DNA from: Dehalococcoidia bacterium
Lineage (GTDB): Bacteria; Chloroflexota; Dehalococcoidia; Tepidiformales; Tepidiformaceae
DNA: 45,532 nucleotides
Reading direction: 5' to 3'
Assembly: GCA_003104995.1 (NCBI GenBank)
Contig: PQAO01000039.1
Location: 1-45,532 of the forward strand
The notes beneath the pieces are model-generated. The model searched no databases and was not told where the DNA came from. It saw only the letters and a list, made by a program, of their open reading frames with translations. Shown one piece after another: positions 7,077 through 15,675 of this stretch; position 1 is the first letter of the stretch, and each line of letters begins with the position of its first letter. The position numbers and the translations under genes are program-made.

Positions 7077-9530
7077 CTACGCGTTCCTGACGGCCTCTTC
7101 CAGCATCGCGGTCGCCTCGGCGTACCCCGTGCCTTGCTCGAAATGGATCGGTTCGCCGATGCTCACCCGCACGCGGGCGCGCGGGTGCGGCAGCCACTTC
7201 CCTTCGTAGAAACCGGGGCGGAGGACGTCGATCCGCATCGGTACCACCGGCACCCCTGTTTCGACGGCCAGCAAGCCTGTCCCACTCTTGAACCGCTGCA
7301 TCGGCCCAACCACTGTCAGGCGGCCTTCGGGGAAGATCAGTACGTTCCAGCCCTCGTCGAGCATCTTCGCCACGTACTCCAGGCTCTCCCGCACGCCGGA
7401 ACCTTCCTTGGCGAAGGGGAACGCGTTGCCCAGCAGGCTGGCCGTAAACCCACGCCAGCGGTTGCCGAAGATGTCACTGGCCGCTGCCGCAATTGCCACC
7501 CGCTGGCGGAACCCGTGGGGCATGCTCCGGAGCAACAGCGACACATCGAAGTGCATGTTGTGGTTGCTGATGAGCAGGCAAGGTTCCTGCACGGTCCGGA
7601 AACGCTCGCGGCCCCGGACCTCGACGCTGTAGCCAATCCGCAACAGCGGGAACAGGACCAGCGATGTGAGGACACGCCGCAACCACCGTACGGGCCGTCT
7701 TCGCGGCCACGTCGGGAAGCGATGCATGCGGACTTTGCGTTCACCTCTTGATGCCATAACACGGAGCTGGGCGATCGTCGTCTGTGGCCCAACCTCCGTA
7801 TCATCTATGTAGACGCCCATATCGTCTTCAAGGCCGGACAACAACTCGACACGGCCGAGCGAATCGAGCCCCAGGTCGGAGCCCAGGTTCGCATCCTCGG
7901 TCAGCGGTGTGTCGGTCTTCCGGACGGCGGCGATGATGCGCAGCAGCGGGTCATCCAGCTCTTGCTGGGGAACGCCTGCCGGCACCCGGTGGTGCTCCTT
8001 CACGTGAGCCTCCACCAGCGGACGGCGCACCTTCAGGGTGTGCGTCCGCGGGAAGTCCTCCTCCGGCCAGACCGTCCAGCCGAGCACCTGCTGGCGGGCG
8101 TCGATCTGCTCATTCGCCGTCCGCACCGCGGCCAGTGCGGTGCCCGGCTCGGACTCAACGATCACCGCATGCAAGCGCACGTCGGGCCCCTCGGCCATCC
8201 CCAGCACAACGGCATCCATCACCCCGGGCTGGTGCCGCAGGACCGTCTCAATGTCCTCCGGGTACACGTTTTGTCCATCGGAGAGGACGATCAGGTCCTT
8301 CTTTCGTCCCTTCAAATAGAGGTAGCCGTCCTCGATGTACCCCAGGTCGCCGGTGCGGTACCAGTCGCCATCGAACGACGCCGCGGTTGCCACCGGGTTG
8401 TTCCAGTAGCCCTCGAAGACGTTCGGGCCACGCGCCAGGACTTCGCCGTCCTCCGCGATCCGCACCTGTTGGCCGGGGAGCGGTCTCCCCACGCTGCGAA
8501 TACGCCGGTCGTTTCGCGGGTTGATGGTGACAATCGGCGCGCACTCCGTGGTCCCGTACCCTTCGACGACCGCGATTCCCATCGCTTCCCACTTGAGCTG
8601 TACGTCGGCATCGATCGCCGCGCCTCCGCTCGCGATGAAGTCGAGTTTCCCGCCAAAGCGCGAGAGCACCGACCGGAAGAGCTTCCGCCGCATCACGGGC
8701 GGCAGCGGCGCCGCGATCTTGCGCAGCCGGTTCAGCAACCCCAGCTTCCCGCGCGCCGTGGCCTCGCGCTCGATCCCGTTCATGAGCAGCGTCAACACCT
8801 GGGGCACACCCATGATGAACGTCGGCTTCCACTCCTGCATCGTGCGCGAAAGCGCCGCCGGCTGGCGGCTCGCCGGGTAGCACACCGAGGCCCCAACGTG
8901 GATCGGCGCGAAACAGCCGCCCACCTGCTCGAACATGTGGCTCAGCGGCAGGAGCGAGAGCATCCGCGTGTCGCGCGCGATGGGGATCACCGCGATCCCG
9001 GCCTCCACATTCGAGACGATATTCTGGTGGGTTAGCACCACACCCTTCGGGTCGCCCGTGGTCCCCGAGGTGAAGATGATCTCGGCGATGTCCGACCCTG
9101 AAATTGGCGGGCCGTCGTGCCGGCCGTTGGCCTGTAACGGTACCGAACCGAAGCTGAACGCCGGGACTTCCATCTCCCGCAGGAGCTCCGCCTGCGACGG
9201 TCCCGCGAACGCGAGCACCGGCTCCGTCTGCCCCACCACGCGCTCAACGAAGTCACGCGATGACCGCACATCCAGCGGGACCGCGATACCCCCGGCGATA
9301 AACGTCCCGAACATCGCCGCGACCCAATCCGGCTGGTTGGGCGCCCAGAGCACCACCCGGTCGCCCTTCTTCACCCCCCGCCCCGCCAGGAACCGCGCGT
9401 AGGCATGGGACTGCTTCTCCAGCCCGCTGTAGGTGTACTTGGTCGTGCGGACACCGACCCGCATGGTCACGGCCAACCGGTCGCTGTAGTTTTGCGCCGA
9501 TCGATCGAGGAGTTCGATGAGCGTGTTCAT
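7077..9530 (-). CDS. Fused acyl-CoA/ACP ligase, acyl carrier domain and PlsC-like acyltransferase
   Basis: Three domains in 817 residues. Residues about 1-510 are an ANL-family AMP-forming ligase with the P-loop FTSGTTGDPKGVV (153-165), YGTTECAP (325-332), YRTGDLG (391-397) and a C-terminal lysine near 500. Residues about 530-595 are an acyl carrier domain with the attachment motif GLDSLGR (Ser557). Residues about 610-817 are a glycerophosphate-type acyltransferase with the HX4D motif (His657, Asp662) and FPEGR (733-737). A plausible job is to activate a fatty acid, load it on its own carrier and transfer it to a lysolipid or other acceptor; the E. coli Aas protein joins ligase and acyltransferase, but in the opposite order. 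The start ATG overlaps the stop of the upstream hydrolase gene by 4 bases. Confidence 0.88.
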   Translation of the reverse strand: MNTLIELLDRSAQNYSDRLAVTMRVGVRTTKYTYSGLEKQSHAYARFLAGRGVKKGDRVVLWAPNQPDWVAAMFGTFIAGGIAVPLDVRSSRDFVERVVGQTEPVLAFAGPSQAELLREMEVPAFSFGSVPLQANGRHDGPPISGSDIAEIIFTSGTTGDPKGVVLTHQNIVSNVEAGIAVIPIARDTRMLSLLPLSHMFEQVGGCFAPIHVGASVCYPASRQPAALSRTMQEWKPTFIMGVPQVLTLLMNGIEREATARGKLGLLNRLRKIAAPLPPVMRRKLFRSVLSRFGGKLDFIASGGAAIDADVQLKWEAMGIAVVEGYGTTECAPIVTINPRNDRRIRSVGRPLPGQQVRIAEDGEVLARGPNVFEGYWNNPVATAASFDGDWYRTGDLGYIEDGYLYLKGRKKDLIVLSDGQNVYPEDIETVLRHQPGVMDAVVLGMAEGPDVRLHAVIVESEPGTALAAVRTANEQIDARQQVLGWTVWPEEDFPRTHTLKVRRPLVEAHVKEHHRVPAGVPQQELDDPLLRIIAAVRKTDTPLTEDANLGSDLGLDSLGRVELLSGLEDDMGVYIDDTEVGPQTTIAQLRVMASRGERKVRMHRFPTWPRRRPVRWLRRVLTSLVLFPLLRIGYSVEVRGRERFRTVQEPCLLISNHNMHFDVSLLLRSMPHGFRQRVAIAAAASDIFGNRWRGFTASLLGNAFPFAKEGSGVRESLEYVAKMLDEGWNVLIFPEGRLTVVGPMQRFKSGTGLLAVETGVPVVPMRIDVLRPGFYEGKWLPHPRARVRVSIGEPIHFEQGTGYAEATAMLEEAVRNA

Positions 9531-10300
9531 TTGGACGCCAGCGCGTATGCGAACTCGCGCACTTTCCTGTCCGCTCCTTCGAGGATGGGACGGAAGTGGC
9601 TGAAGCACAGCGTTTCGAAATCGAGGCTGGCGAGCTTCTGAACGGAGGCTGCCGCCTTCGGCATGTCCTGCGAGAACATCCGGCTCGGCAACATCAGCCT
9701 GCCGAACTTGTACTGCATCGCATCGCCGACCAGGAGGACCCCGCGGTTCGGGAAGTGCAGCGAGATACTGCCTGCCGTATGACCGGGCGCATGCACAATC
9801 CGCATGCCGCCAAGCGCCGGCAGCTCGTCACCGTCATTGAGCACAACATCGACACGCGCCGCGCCGGGGTCGTTGCGCAACAGGTACGGCTCGCAGATGC
9901 GTGCCAGCCAGGGGTGCTGGAACGGGTTCGGCAGGGGGCGAGGGCTTTCGACGTGGTGCGCCTCGGCCAGGTGCACGCCCGTCTTTCCTGGCACCCACTC
10001 CTGTAGTTCGGACAGGCCACCCACATGGTCGATGTGGTAGTGGGTGATGATGATGTGCTTGATGTCCTCCGGCGAACGGCCGAGTTCTTCCACGGCGCGC
10101 AGGATGCGCTCGCCGGAACCGGGCGAACCGGTGTCGATTAGTGTTATGTCGTCTTCGACGATGAGGTACGCCTTGGAGCCCTTGGTGCGGACCTGGTACA
10201 GCCCGGGCAGCACCTCAACGTAGTTGCGGAACGGAGCCGGCTTCATCTCCTCCCAGCGATCCTGCCAGGGAGGGCGGCGTGTGGGAGTCGGGGATGTCAT
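9527..10300 (-). CDS. Metallo-beta-lactamase-fold hydrolase
   Basis: A 257-residue MBL-fold protein. The zinc-binding motif THYHIDHVGG is complete, followed by HAPGHTAGSI and the later metal ligand in GVLLVGDAMQ; a final His is in LCFSHFRPIL. The family includes thioesterases, glyoxalase II-like and lactonase enzymes, so the substrate is not defined. The ATG at 10300 begins MTSPTPTRRPPWQ; an in-frame TTG farther upstream would add 21 residues. Its stop overlaps the start of the ligase-ACP-acyltransferase gene (ATGA), so the two are translationally coupled; a thioester or lactone substrate related to acyl metabolism is a reasonable guess. Confidence 0.88.
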   Translation of the reverse strand: MTSPTPTRRPPWQDRWEEMKPAPFRNYVEVLPGLYQVRTKGSKAYLIVEDDITLIDTGSPGSGERILRAVEELGRSPEDIKHIIITHYHIDHVGGLSELQEWVPGKTGVHLAEAHHVESPRPLPNPFQHPWLARICEPYLLRNDPGAARVDVVLNDGDELPALGGMRIVHAPGHTAGSISLHFPNRGVLLVGDAMQYKFGRLMLPSRMFSQDMPKAAASVQKLASLDFETLCFSHFRPILEGADRKVREFAYALASK

Positions 10301-10604
10301 GGAACGAAGGATAACAGTCCCGGGGCGGAAAAGGGGTGGGGTGGCAAGCTTCGAGGAGGGCAATGGAAGCAGAGCAGTAGGAGAAGGGACAAGACCGGAA
10401 GCCTGCCACCCCGTTGGGACATGTGAAGGCTATCACAAGCACCCCGGCGCCGGTACCTTCGGGCAATCGAAGTTTCTTATGGAATCATGTGCCAGAACCC
10501 GAATCGCGTTCGCTTGCGGAGGTCGCCGGGCTCCGTCACAATCGATACGCATACCTTCGCCGCGCCCATCCGGGCAGGGCGACTTTCGAAAGCAGGAACT
10601 CCCC
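10301..10604. other. Divergent intergenic region, no gene seen
   Basis: This 304-base gap lies between the MBL hydrolase (minus strand) and an acyl-CoA dehydrogenase (plus strand), so promoters for both must lie here. I see a purine-rich stretch around 10321-10395 and no clear -35/-10 pair, operator or small ORF with a good start. Confidence 0.4.
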
Positions 10605-11768
10605 ATGGCAATTAACCTCGGAGACACCGAACGCGAAGCCCAATGGCGCCAGGTCGTTCGCGACTTCATCAAGAACGAGGCCCCCGCCGCCCTCCGCGGT
10701 GATACCGACCAGGGCGAAGGCTCGATGTTCGGCCGCCTCGGCGCAATCAAGGAGTGGCGCGACAAGGTCGCGGCCAAGGGCTGGATCGCCCCCTCGTGGC
10801 CCAAGAAGTACGGCGGCGCCGACATGTCCGTCGTCGAGCAGTTCGTCATGAACGAGGAGTTCGCCGAGGCGGGCGTCCCCGGCAACCTGGGCGGCTTCGG
10901 CGTCATGATGATCGGCCCCACCATCATCGAGCACGGCACCGAAGAGCAGAAGGAAGAGCACCTCACCAAGATCCTCAAGGGCGAGGTCATCTGGTGCCAG
11001 GGCTATAGCGAACCCGGCGCAGGGTCCGACCTCGCCGCCCTCCAGACCCGCGCCGTCCGCGATGGCGACGACTACGTCATCAACGGCCAGAAGATCTGGA
11101 CGACCGGCGCCCAGTACGCCGACATGATGTACATGCTCGTCCGCACCGACCCGGATGCGCCCAAGCACCGCGGCATCACCTACCTCCTCGTCAACATGAA
11201 GTCCCCGGGCGTCACCGTGCGGCCCCTCACCACGCTGGCCGGCCACCAGACTTTCAACGAGGTCTTCTTCGAAGATGTCCGCGTCCCCGTGAAGAACCGG
11301 ATCGGCGAAGAGAACCGCGGCTGGTACGTCGGCACGACCACGCTCGACTTCGAGCGCAGCTCGATCGGTAGCGCCATCGGCGTCCGCAAGCAGCTCGAGG
11401 GCCTCATCCGCCAGGCCAAGGCGGGGGACGGCGAAGCCTCCTTCACGCGCAACCCGAAGGTCAAGTCGGAATTCGTCGACCGCTGGATCGAATGCGAAGT
11501 CGCCAAGATGCTCAGCTACCGCGTTGTGAGCATGCAGGCGAACAACAAGATCCCCAACCACGAGGCAAGCATGTGCAAGATGTTCAGCAGCGAGCTGAGC
11601 CAGCGCATCGCCAACCTCTCGATGCACATGTTCGGCATGCACGGCAACGTGAGGAACCGCGCGGCCATGGGCTACATGCAGGCCGTCAGCTCCACCATCG
11701 CCGGTGGCACCACCGAGATCCAGAAGGGCATCATCGCCACCCGCGGCCTCGGCCTCCCGCGCGGCTAA
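10605..11768 (+). CDS. Acyl-CoA dehydrogenase
   Basis: FAD-dependent enzyme that introduces the alpha-beta double bond in acyl-CoA substrates. The 387-residue protein has the N-terminal helical domain, the FAD/substrate signature CQGYSEPGAGSDLAAL, the INGQKIWTTGAQYAD strand and the C-terminal GGTTEIQKGIIATRGLGLPR. At the position where medium-chain enzymes carry the catalytic glutamate the motif reads AGGTTEIQ, as in many FadE-type dehydrogenases whose base lies elsewhere. The ATG at 10605 follows AGGAACT. The gene is monocistronic, ended by a clear terminator. Substrate chain length cannot be read from sequence. Confidence 0.93.
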   Translation: MAINLGDTEREAQWRQVVRDFIKNEAPAALRGDTDQGEGSMFGRLGAIKEWRDKVAAKGWIAPSWPKKYGGADMSVVEQFVMNEEFAEAGVPGNLGGFGVMMIGPTIIEHGTEEQKEEHLTKILKGEVIWCQGYSEPGAGSDLAALQTRAVRDGDDYVINGQKIWTTGAQYADMMYMLVRTDPDAPKHRGITYLLVNMKSPGVTVRPLTTLAGHQTFNEVFFEDVRVPVKNRIGEENRGWYVGTTTLDFERSSIGSAIGVRKQLEGLIRQAKAGDGEASFTRNPKVKSEFVDRWIECEVAKMLSYRVVSMQANNKIPNHEASMCKMFSSELSQRIANLSMHMFGMHGNVRNRAAMGYMQAVSSTIAGGTTEIQKGIIATRGLGLPRG

Positions 11769-11791
11769 CCCGCCAGTACGCTCATTTCCCG

Positions 11792-11820
11792 AAGCCCGCA
11801 TCCTCCTGGATGCGGGCTTT
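11792..11820 (+). terminator. Terminator after acyl-CoA dehydrogenase
   Basis: A 12-bp perfect stem (AAGCCCGCATCC at 11792-11803, complement 11808-11819) with a 4-base loop, followed by TTGTGCTT, 23 bases after the stop codon. Confidence 0.8.
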
Positions 11821-11949
11821 GTGCTTGTCCGGTCGCCCAGGACGTGCTGACCGGGCACGCGATCTTGGGCGCGGACGGCTCTCCACGACAGGAGGAATCT
11901 AGGCGGCGGGTTTGCTACGATCCCCGCACCGGTTCGCCGGATCCCAGGG

Positions 11950-12023
11950 GCGGGCGTGGCGTAATGGTAGCGCGCGACCCTTCCAAGGTTGAGGCGCGGG
12001 TTCGATTCCCGCCGCCCGCTCCA
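11950..12023 (+). tRNA. tRNA-Gly (anticodon UCC), CCA encoded
   Basis: A complete cloverleaf of 74 bases. The acceptor stem pairs GCGGGCG with CGCCCGC, the anticodon loop reads CTTCCAA with anticodon TCC, the T arm is GCGGG-TTCGATT-CCCGC, and CCA is encoded at 12021-12023. It reads GGA and, by wobble, GGG glycine codons. Confidence 0.95.
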
Positions 12024-12096
12024 CCCATTTCCATCACCCACCGATCGCGTATGCGTCTTCGCCTCCGTCCGGGGGCCGGGCCCGGGAGGATCGTTC

Positions 12097-13023
12097 ATGA
12101 CCAGCGCACAGACCGAGGAGACTCCATTCCTCAGCTATCCCGGTGCGCAACGCCCCAACCGCCATCGCTGGGTTGATTCCTACGGGGTGAACATCGCAAC
12201 CTGCGAATGGGGCCCCGCCGATGGGCCGCCGCTCTTCCTCGTCCACGGCGGTTCGGATTTCGCGGGCACCTTCGACGTGTTCGCACCGCTCCTCGCCGCC
12301 GCCGGCTGGCGCGTCATCTCGTGGGACCACCGTGGCCACGGCGACTCCGACTATGCACCGCTTTACAGCTGGGATGCGGACGTCCGCGACGCGCTCTCCG
12401 TGCTCGATTCCACCACACCCGACCCGGTCCCCGTCGTCGCCCACTCCAAGGGCGGCGGCATGATGCTTCAGCTCGCCGAAGCACTCCCCCTGCGCATGTC
12501 CAAAGTCGTGATTATCGACGGCCTACCCTCTCCCGAACCCCACCCCGACGTCTCGGACCACGAACAGCGCCGTTTCACCCAGCAGAACCTCGCCAACTGG
12601 CTCGACCACCGGCGTTCAGCCGCCTCCACCTTCCGCAAGCCCGGCACCATCGACGAACTGGCGAAGCGCCGCAAGCGCATGAACCCCCGCCTCTCCGACG
12701 ACTGGCTCCGGTACCTGGTGACCATAGGCGCGAAGCGGGACGCCGACGGCTGGCGCTGGAAGCTCGACCCTGCAATCCGTTTCGGCGGGTTCGGCCCATG
12801 GCGGCCAGACTGGTCGCTCGAACGCCTGCGGACCCTGCGAGCGCCGCTCCTGGGCTTGACGGCAACGGTCGAAGAGGAGATGGGCTGGGGGACGAACCAC
12901 AAAGCCCTGCTGCCCTTCCTGCCGCCCGGTGCATCGCTCGTCCCCTTCGAAAACACGGGCCACTTCGTCCACATCGAACACCCCCAGCGCGTCGCCAGCA
13001 TGGTGCTGGAGTTCCTCGGATGA
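12097..13023 (+). CDS. Alpha/beta hydrolase
   Basis: A 308-residue alpha/beta-hydrolase-fold protein. The oxyanion region FLVHGGSDFAGTFD and the WDHRGHGDSDY strand are typical. The nucleophile elbow is AHSKGGG, an Ser-containing variant of GxSxG, and a C-terminal His lies in TGHFVHIEHP. The ATG at 12097 is preceded by GGGAGGA. The substrate is unknown; the family includes esterases, lactonases and dehalogenase-like enzymes. The gene starts 73 bases after tRNA-Gly and its stop overlaps the start of a second hydrolase-like gene (ATGA), so the two are probably translated as a pair. Confidence 0.88.
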   Translation: MTSAQTEETPFLSYPGAQRPNRHRWVDSYGVNIATCEWGPADGPPLFLVHGGSDFAGTFDVFAPLLAAAGWRVISWDHRGHGDSDYAPLYSWDADVRDALSVLDSTTPDPVPVVAHSKGGGMMLQLAEALPLRMSKVVIIDGLPSPEPHPDVSDHEQRRFTQQNLANWLDHRRSAASTFRKPGTIDELAKRRKRMNPRLSDDWLRYLVTIGAKRDADGWRWKLDPAIRFGGFGPWRPDWSLERLRTLRAPLLGLTATVEEEMGWGTNHKALLPFLPPGASLVPFENTGHFVHIEHPQRVASMVLEFLG

Positions 13024-13664
13024 CCATCTTCCTGACACACAACCGCGTGAAGCTTGCACTCCACCACCTGCGGCCCGGTCCCGGGCGGCCGCTCCTCCAC
13101 CTCCACGCCCTCGGGGAGCAATCCCCCGCCCATGTGCCCGCCGATCTGGATGCCTGGCCCGGCCCTGTCTTCGCCCTCGACTTCACTGGTCACGGCGCGT
13201 CCACCGTCCCCGGTGGCGGAGGCTACACCTCGGAGGTCCTCATGGGGGACGCCGACGCGGCTCTCCAGCTGATCGGGAATGCGACAGTGGTGGGGCGGGG
13301 GCTTGGGGCCCACATCGCGCTCCTCATCGCCGCCGGCCGGCCGCAGCAAGTCCGCGGCGCCATCCTCTGTGATGGCGCCGGGCTCGTTGGCGGTGGCGAC
13401 GAACCGGGCCCGCTCGTGGTCCGCGGCGTGCCCGGCAAGCCAACCGCCCCAGATCCCTTCGCCCTTGTCGAACTCGCTTCGGACCTGCGCCCGCCGGATT
13501 ATGTCGTGCGGTTCGCCGAACTGGCCGCGCAGCACTCCGGCCTGGCACAGCCCATCGCGGTGGCGGCGAAGGCCCGGCCCGACTGGCTCAAAGCGGTCGC
13601 CGGACTTCCGTCGGTCGCAGTCGAATCACTGGAAGACGCGCTTTGCCGTTTTGCCTCGCTTTGA
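13020..13664 (+). CDS. Alpha/beta-hydrolase-fold protein lacking the catalytic serine
   Basis: A 214-residue protein coupled by ATGA overlap to the hydrolase before it. The fold signature is visible: PLLHLHALGEQS (oxyanion-like loop), FALDFTGHGAST, and a nucleophile elbow at residues 91-96, but this reads VGRGLG, with glycine where serine is expected (residue 94). No C-terminal catalytic His is obvious. It is also shorter than the family norm of about 260-300. I infer an inactive paralogue that may act as a partner or regulatory subunit of the upstream enzyme; an unrelated catalytic mechanism is possible. It ends shortly before the convergent rpmB terminator. Confidence 0.7.
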   Translation: MTIFLTHNRVKLALHHLRPGPGRPLLHLHALGEQSPAHVPADLDAWPGPVFALDFTGHGASTVPGGGGYTSEVLMGDADAALQLIGNATVVGRGLGAHIALLIAAGRPQQVRGAILCDGAGLVGGGDEPGPLVVRGVPGKPTAPDPFALVELASDLRPPDYVVRFAELAAQHSGLAQPIAVAAKARPDWLKAVAGLPSVAVESLEDALCRFASL

Positions 13665-13673
13665 CCCCAACGG

Positions 13674-13705
13674 ACAAACGAAAAGCCGGGCTATTCGGCC
13701 CGGCT
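13674..13705 (-). terminator. Terminator of rpmB
   Basis: An 8-bp stem (AGCCGGGC with complement at 13698-13705) and a 6-base loop. On the minus strand it is followed by TTTTCGTTTG, a good T-tract. It lies 26 bases beyond the rpmB stop and faces the convergent hydrolase pair. Confidence 0.8.
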
Positions 13706-13731
13706 CAATCGCGTGTCACTGGCGACGCGGG

Positions 13732-13941
13732 TCAGGACTTGACGAGCGTCCGGAGGCACCGCGTGCAGATATTCAGGCGGATGGACTCGCCGCCAAAGAA
13801 GATCCGCTGCTTACTGATGTTGGGCTTGAAGGTGCGCGACTTCTTAGGAGCCTTACGCTCCCACCGGCCCCCGTGTTTGTGGCGGATATGCCGCCCGAAC
13901 ATTGTTGTCTTCGCGCAAACGTCGCAAGCGCCGCTGGCCAT
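13732..13941 (-). CDS. rpmB: 50S ribosomal protein bL28
   Basis: A 69-residue protein with MASGACDVCAKTTMFGRHI, SRTFKPNISKQRIFF and ICTRCLRTLVKS. The last two segments are the bL28 signature (WKPNLQ and CTRCL regions). Cysteines 6, 9, 59 and 62 form a complete four-Cys zinc site, so this is the zinc-binding form. The gene is divergent from the FakA-like gene, 90 bases apart; rpmB next to yloV-type genes is a common arrangement in Gram-positive bacteria. Confidence 0.95.
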   Translation of the reverse strand: MASGACDVCAKTTMFGRHIRHKHGGRWERKAPKKSRTFKPNISKQRIFFGGESIRLNICTRCLRTLVKS

Positions 13942-14031
13942 GCGTCAATGCCCCTTCCGTGGCAGAATCAGAACCTCCATGCTAGCACCCGGATTCAGTA
14001 ACGGCCAAACCGCCGCCGGCAGACCCCGCCT

Positions 14032-15669
14032 TTGACGACTCCAGCGCCCCCCCGCGACCTCCTCGACGGTTCCGCCCTTCGCGCCCTCTTTATGGCCGCA
14101 TCCAGCCACCTCCGCCAGTCCGCCGCGGAGATCGACGCTATCAACGTCTACCCGGTCCCCGATGGCGACACCGGCACCAATATGTCCGCCACGCTCCGCG
14201 AGGCCATCGACCGCGCCATCGAAACCGGCGAGGCCCCCACCGTGGCCGAGGTGCTCCACGCGATCGCGCGGGGCGCCCTCTACGGCGCCCGCGGTAACTC
14301 CGGCGTCATCCTCTCGCAGGCGCTGCGCGGCTTCGAAAGCGGCGTTGGCCCGGTCGAGCGCCTGGATGCTCGCGGCCTTGCCGACGGCCTCCTGGCAGCC
14401 GCCGACCAGGCCTACCACGCCGTGAGCAAGCCCCAGGAAGGCACCATGCTCACGGTGCTCCGCGAAGCCGCGACCGAGGCCATGCAGGCCGCCGAGACCA
14501 TGCCCGGCCGGGGCGCCGGCCTTGGATGCGCCTCCGTGATGGCCCGGGCCGTTCTCGCCGCCGAGACCGCCGAGGCCGGGACCATCGACCAGCTCCCCGC
14601 GCTCAGAGAGGCCGGAGTCACCGACGCCGGCGGCGAAGGGGTCTGTGTCATCCTCGGGGGCCTCTTCTCCGCGCTTTCCGGGGAGACCCCCCGCTTCGCC
14701 ATCCACCGGGCCTACCGTCCCATCGCCATGGTCGAGGGCCACGGCAAAGACGAGTTCGGCTTCTGCACCGAGTTCCTCATCGAGGCCACCGGCCGCCCGC
14801 TCGACCTCGAACAGGTCCGCGCCCTGGCCGAGTCAGGCGGCAACCGGTCGGTCGTCGTGGTCGGCGATGAGACCGTCGCGCGCATCCACGTCCACTGCCT
14901 CGACCCCCAGCCGCTCATCGATGCCGCGAGCCAGTTCGGCACGGTCTCCCGCGTCAAGGCCGAGGACATGGGCGCCCAGCACGAACGCTTCAAGGCGAGC
15001 GGCTCGGGCGCCGGCGCCCGCATCGCCCTCCTCGCTTTGAGCCGCGGCAAGGGCTTCGATGCCGTCTTCGAAAGCCTTGGCGCCGCCGTTAGCGACCTCG
15101 GGCTCGTCGAAAAGCCCCCGGCCGGCCAGGTCGCCGACGCCGCCGACGCGCTCCGCATCCCGGACGTGATCGTCATCAGCAACCACAAGAACGTGCGCCT
15201 CGCCGCCGAACAGGCCGTCTCGCTCGCGAAGTGCACGCTCCACCTGGTGCCCACCACCTCGCTCCCCCAGGGTGTCGCCGCTGCCATGGCCTTCGACCCC
15301 GACGAATCGGCCCCAGCGAACATCACGGCGATGAGCGAGGCCGCGAAGGAGGTCACCACCATCGAGGTGACTGTCGCGGCAGCCACCCGTACCGCCGACG
15401 GTGTCGACGTGCGCGAGGGCCAGGCCATCACCCTGCTCGATGGCCGCCTCGTCGCCGCCTCCGCCACCCCCCGGGAAGCGCTCCTGGCCGGGCTCCGGCT
15501 GGCGGGACCTGCCCGCGGCTCGCTGGTCACCATCTACAGCGGCGAGGACACGCCGCCCGCCGAGCTGGAGGCGGCCCGCGCCGAGATCGAGGTTGCCTTC
15601 GACGGCGTCGAGGTGGAAGCGCTTTCCGGCGGCCAGCCGCTCTACCCCTTCATCGCATCGGTCGAGTAG
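14032..15669 (+). CDS. fakA: DAK2/DhaL-domain protein, FakA/YloV family
   Basis: Fatty acid kinase subunit FakA binds ATP and phosphorylates fatty acids held by FakB, feeding exogenous fatty acids to phospholipid synthesis. The 545-residue length matches the family. The DhaL domain has the metal-binding INVYPVPDGDTGTNM (residues 38-51) and ARGALYGARGNSGVILSQAL; GKDEFGFCTEFLIE begins the middle domain. No FakB gene is in the window, so the kinase role is inferred from family. The TTG at 14032 is the likely start, since it lies about ten residues before the conserved start of the DhaL domain; its ribosome site is weak. It is divergent from rpmB. Confidence 0.88.
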   Translation: MTTPAPPRDLLDGSALRALFMAASSHLRQSAAEIDAINVYPVPDGDTGTNMSATLREAIDRAIETGEAPTVAEVLHAIARGALYGARGNSGVILSQALRGFESGVGPVERLDARGLADGLLAAADQAYHAVSKPQEGTMLTVLREAATEAMQAAETMPGRGAGLGCASVMARAVLAAETAEAGTIDQLPALREAGVTDAGGEGVCVILGGLFSALSGETPRFAIHRAYRPIAMVEGHGKDEFGFCTEFLIEATGRPLDLEQVRALAESGGNRSVVVVGDETVARIHVHCLDPQPLIDAASQFGTVSRVKAEDMGAQHERFKASGSGAGARIALLALSRGKGFDAVFESLGAAVSDLGLVEKPPAGQVADAADALRIPDVIVISNHKNVRLAAEQAVSLAKCTLHLVPTTSLPQGVAAAMAFDPDESAPANITAMSEAAKEVTTIEVTVAAATRTADGVDVREGQAITLLDGRLVAASATPREALLAGLRLAGPARGSLVTIYSGEDTPPAELEAARAEIEVAFDGVEVEALSGGQPLYPFIASVE

Positions 15670-15675
15670 CGGAAC

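Noticed and set aside
10536..12098. A 520-codon minus-strand frame over the acyl-CoA dehydrogenase and tRNA-Gly
   Set aside because: It is antisense to a clear gene and runs through a tRNA gene; its composition is that of an antisense GC-rich shadow.
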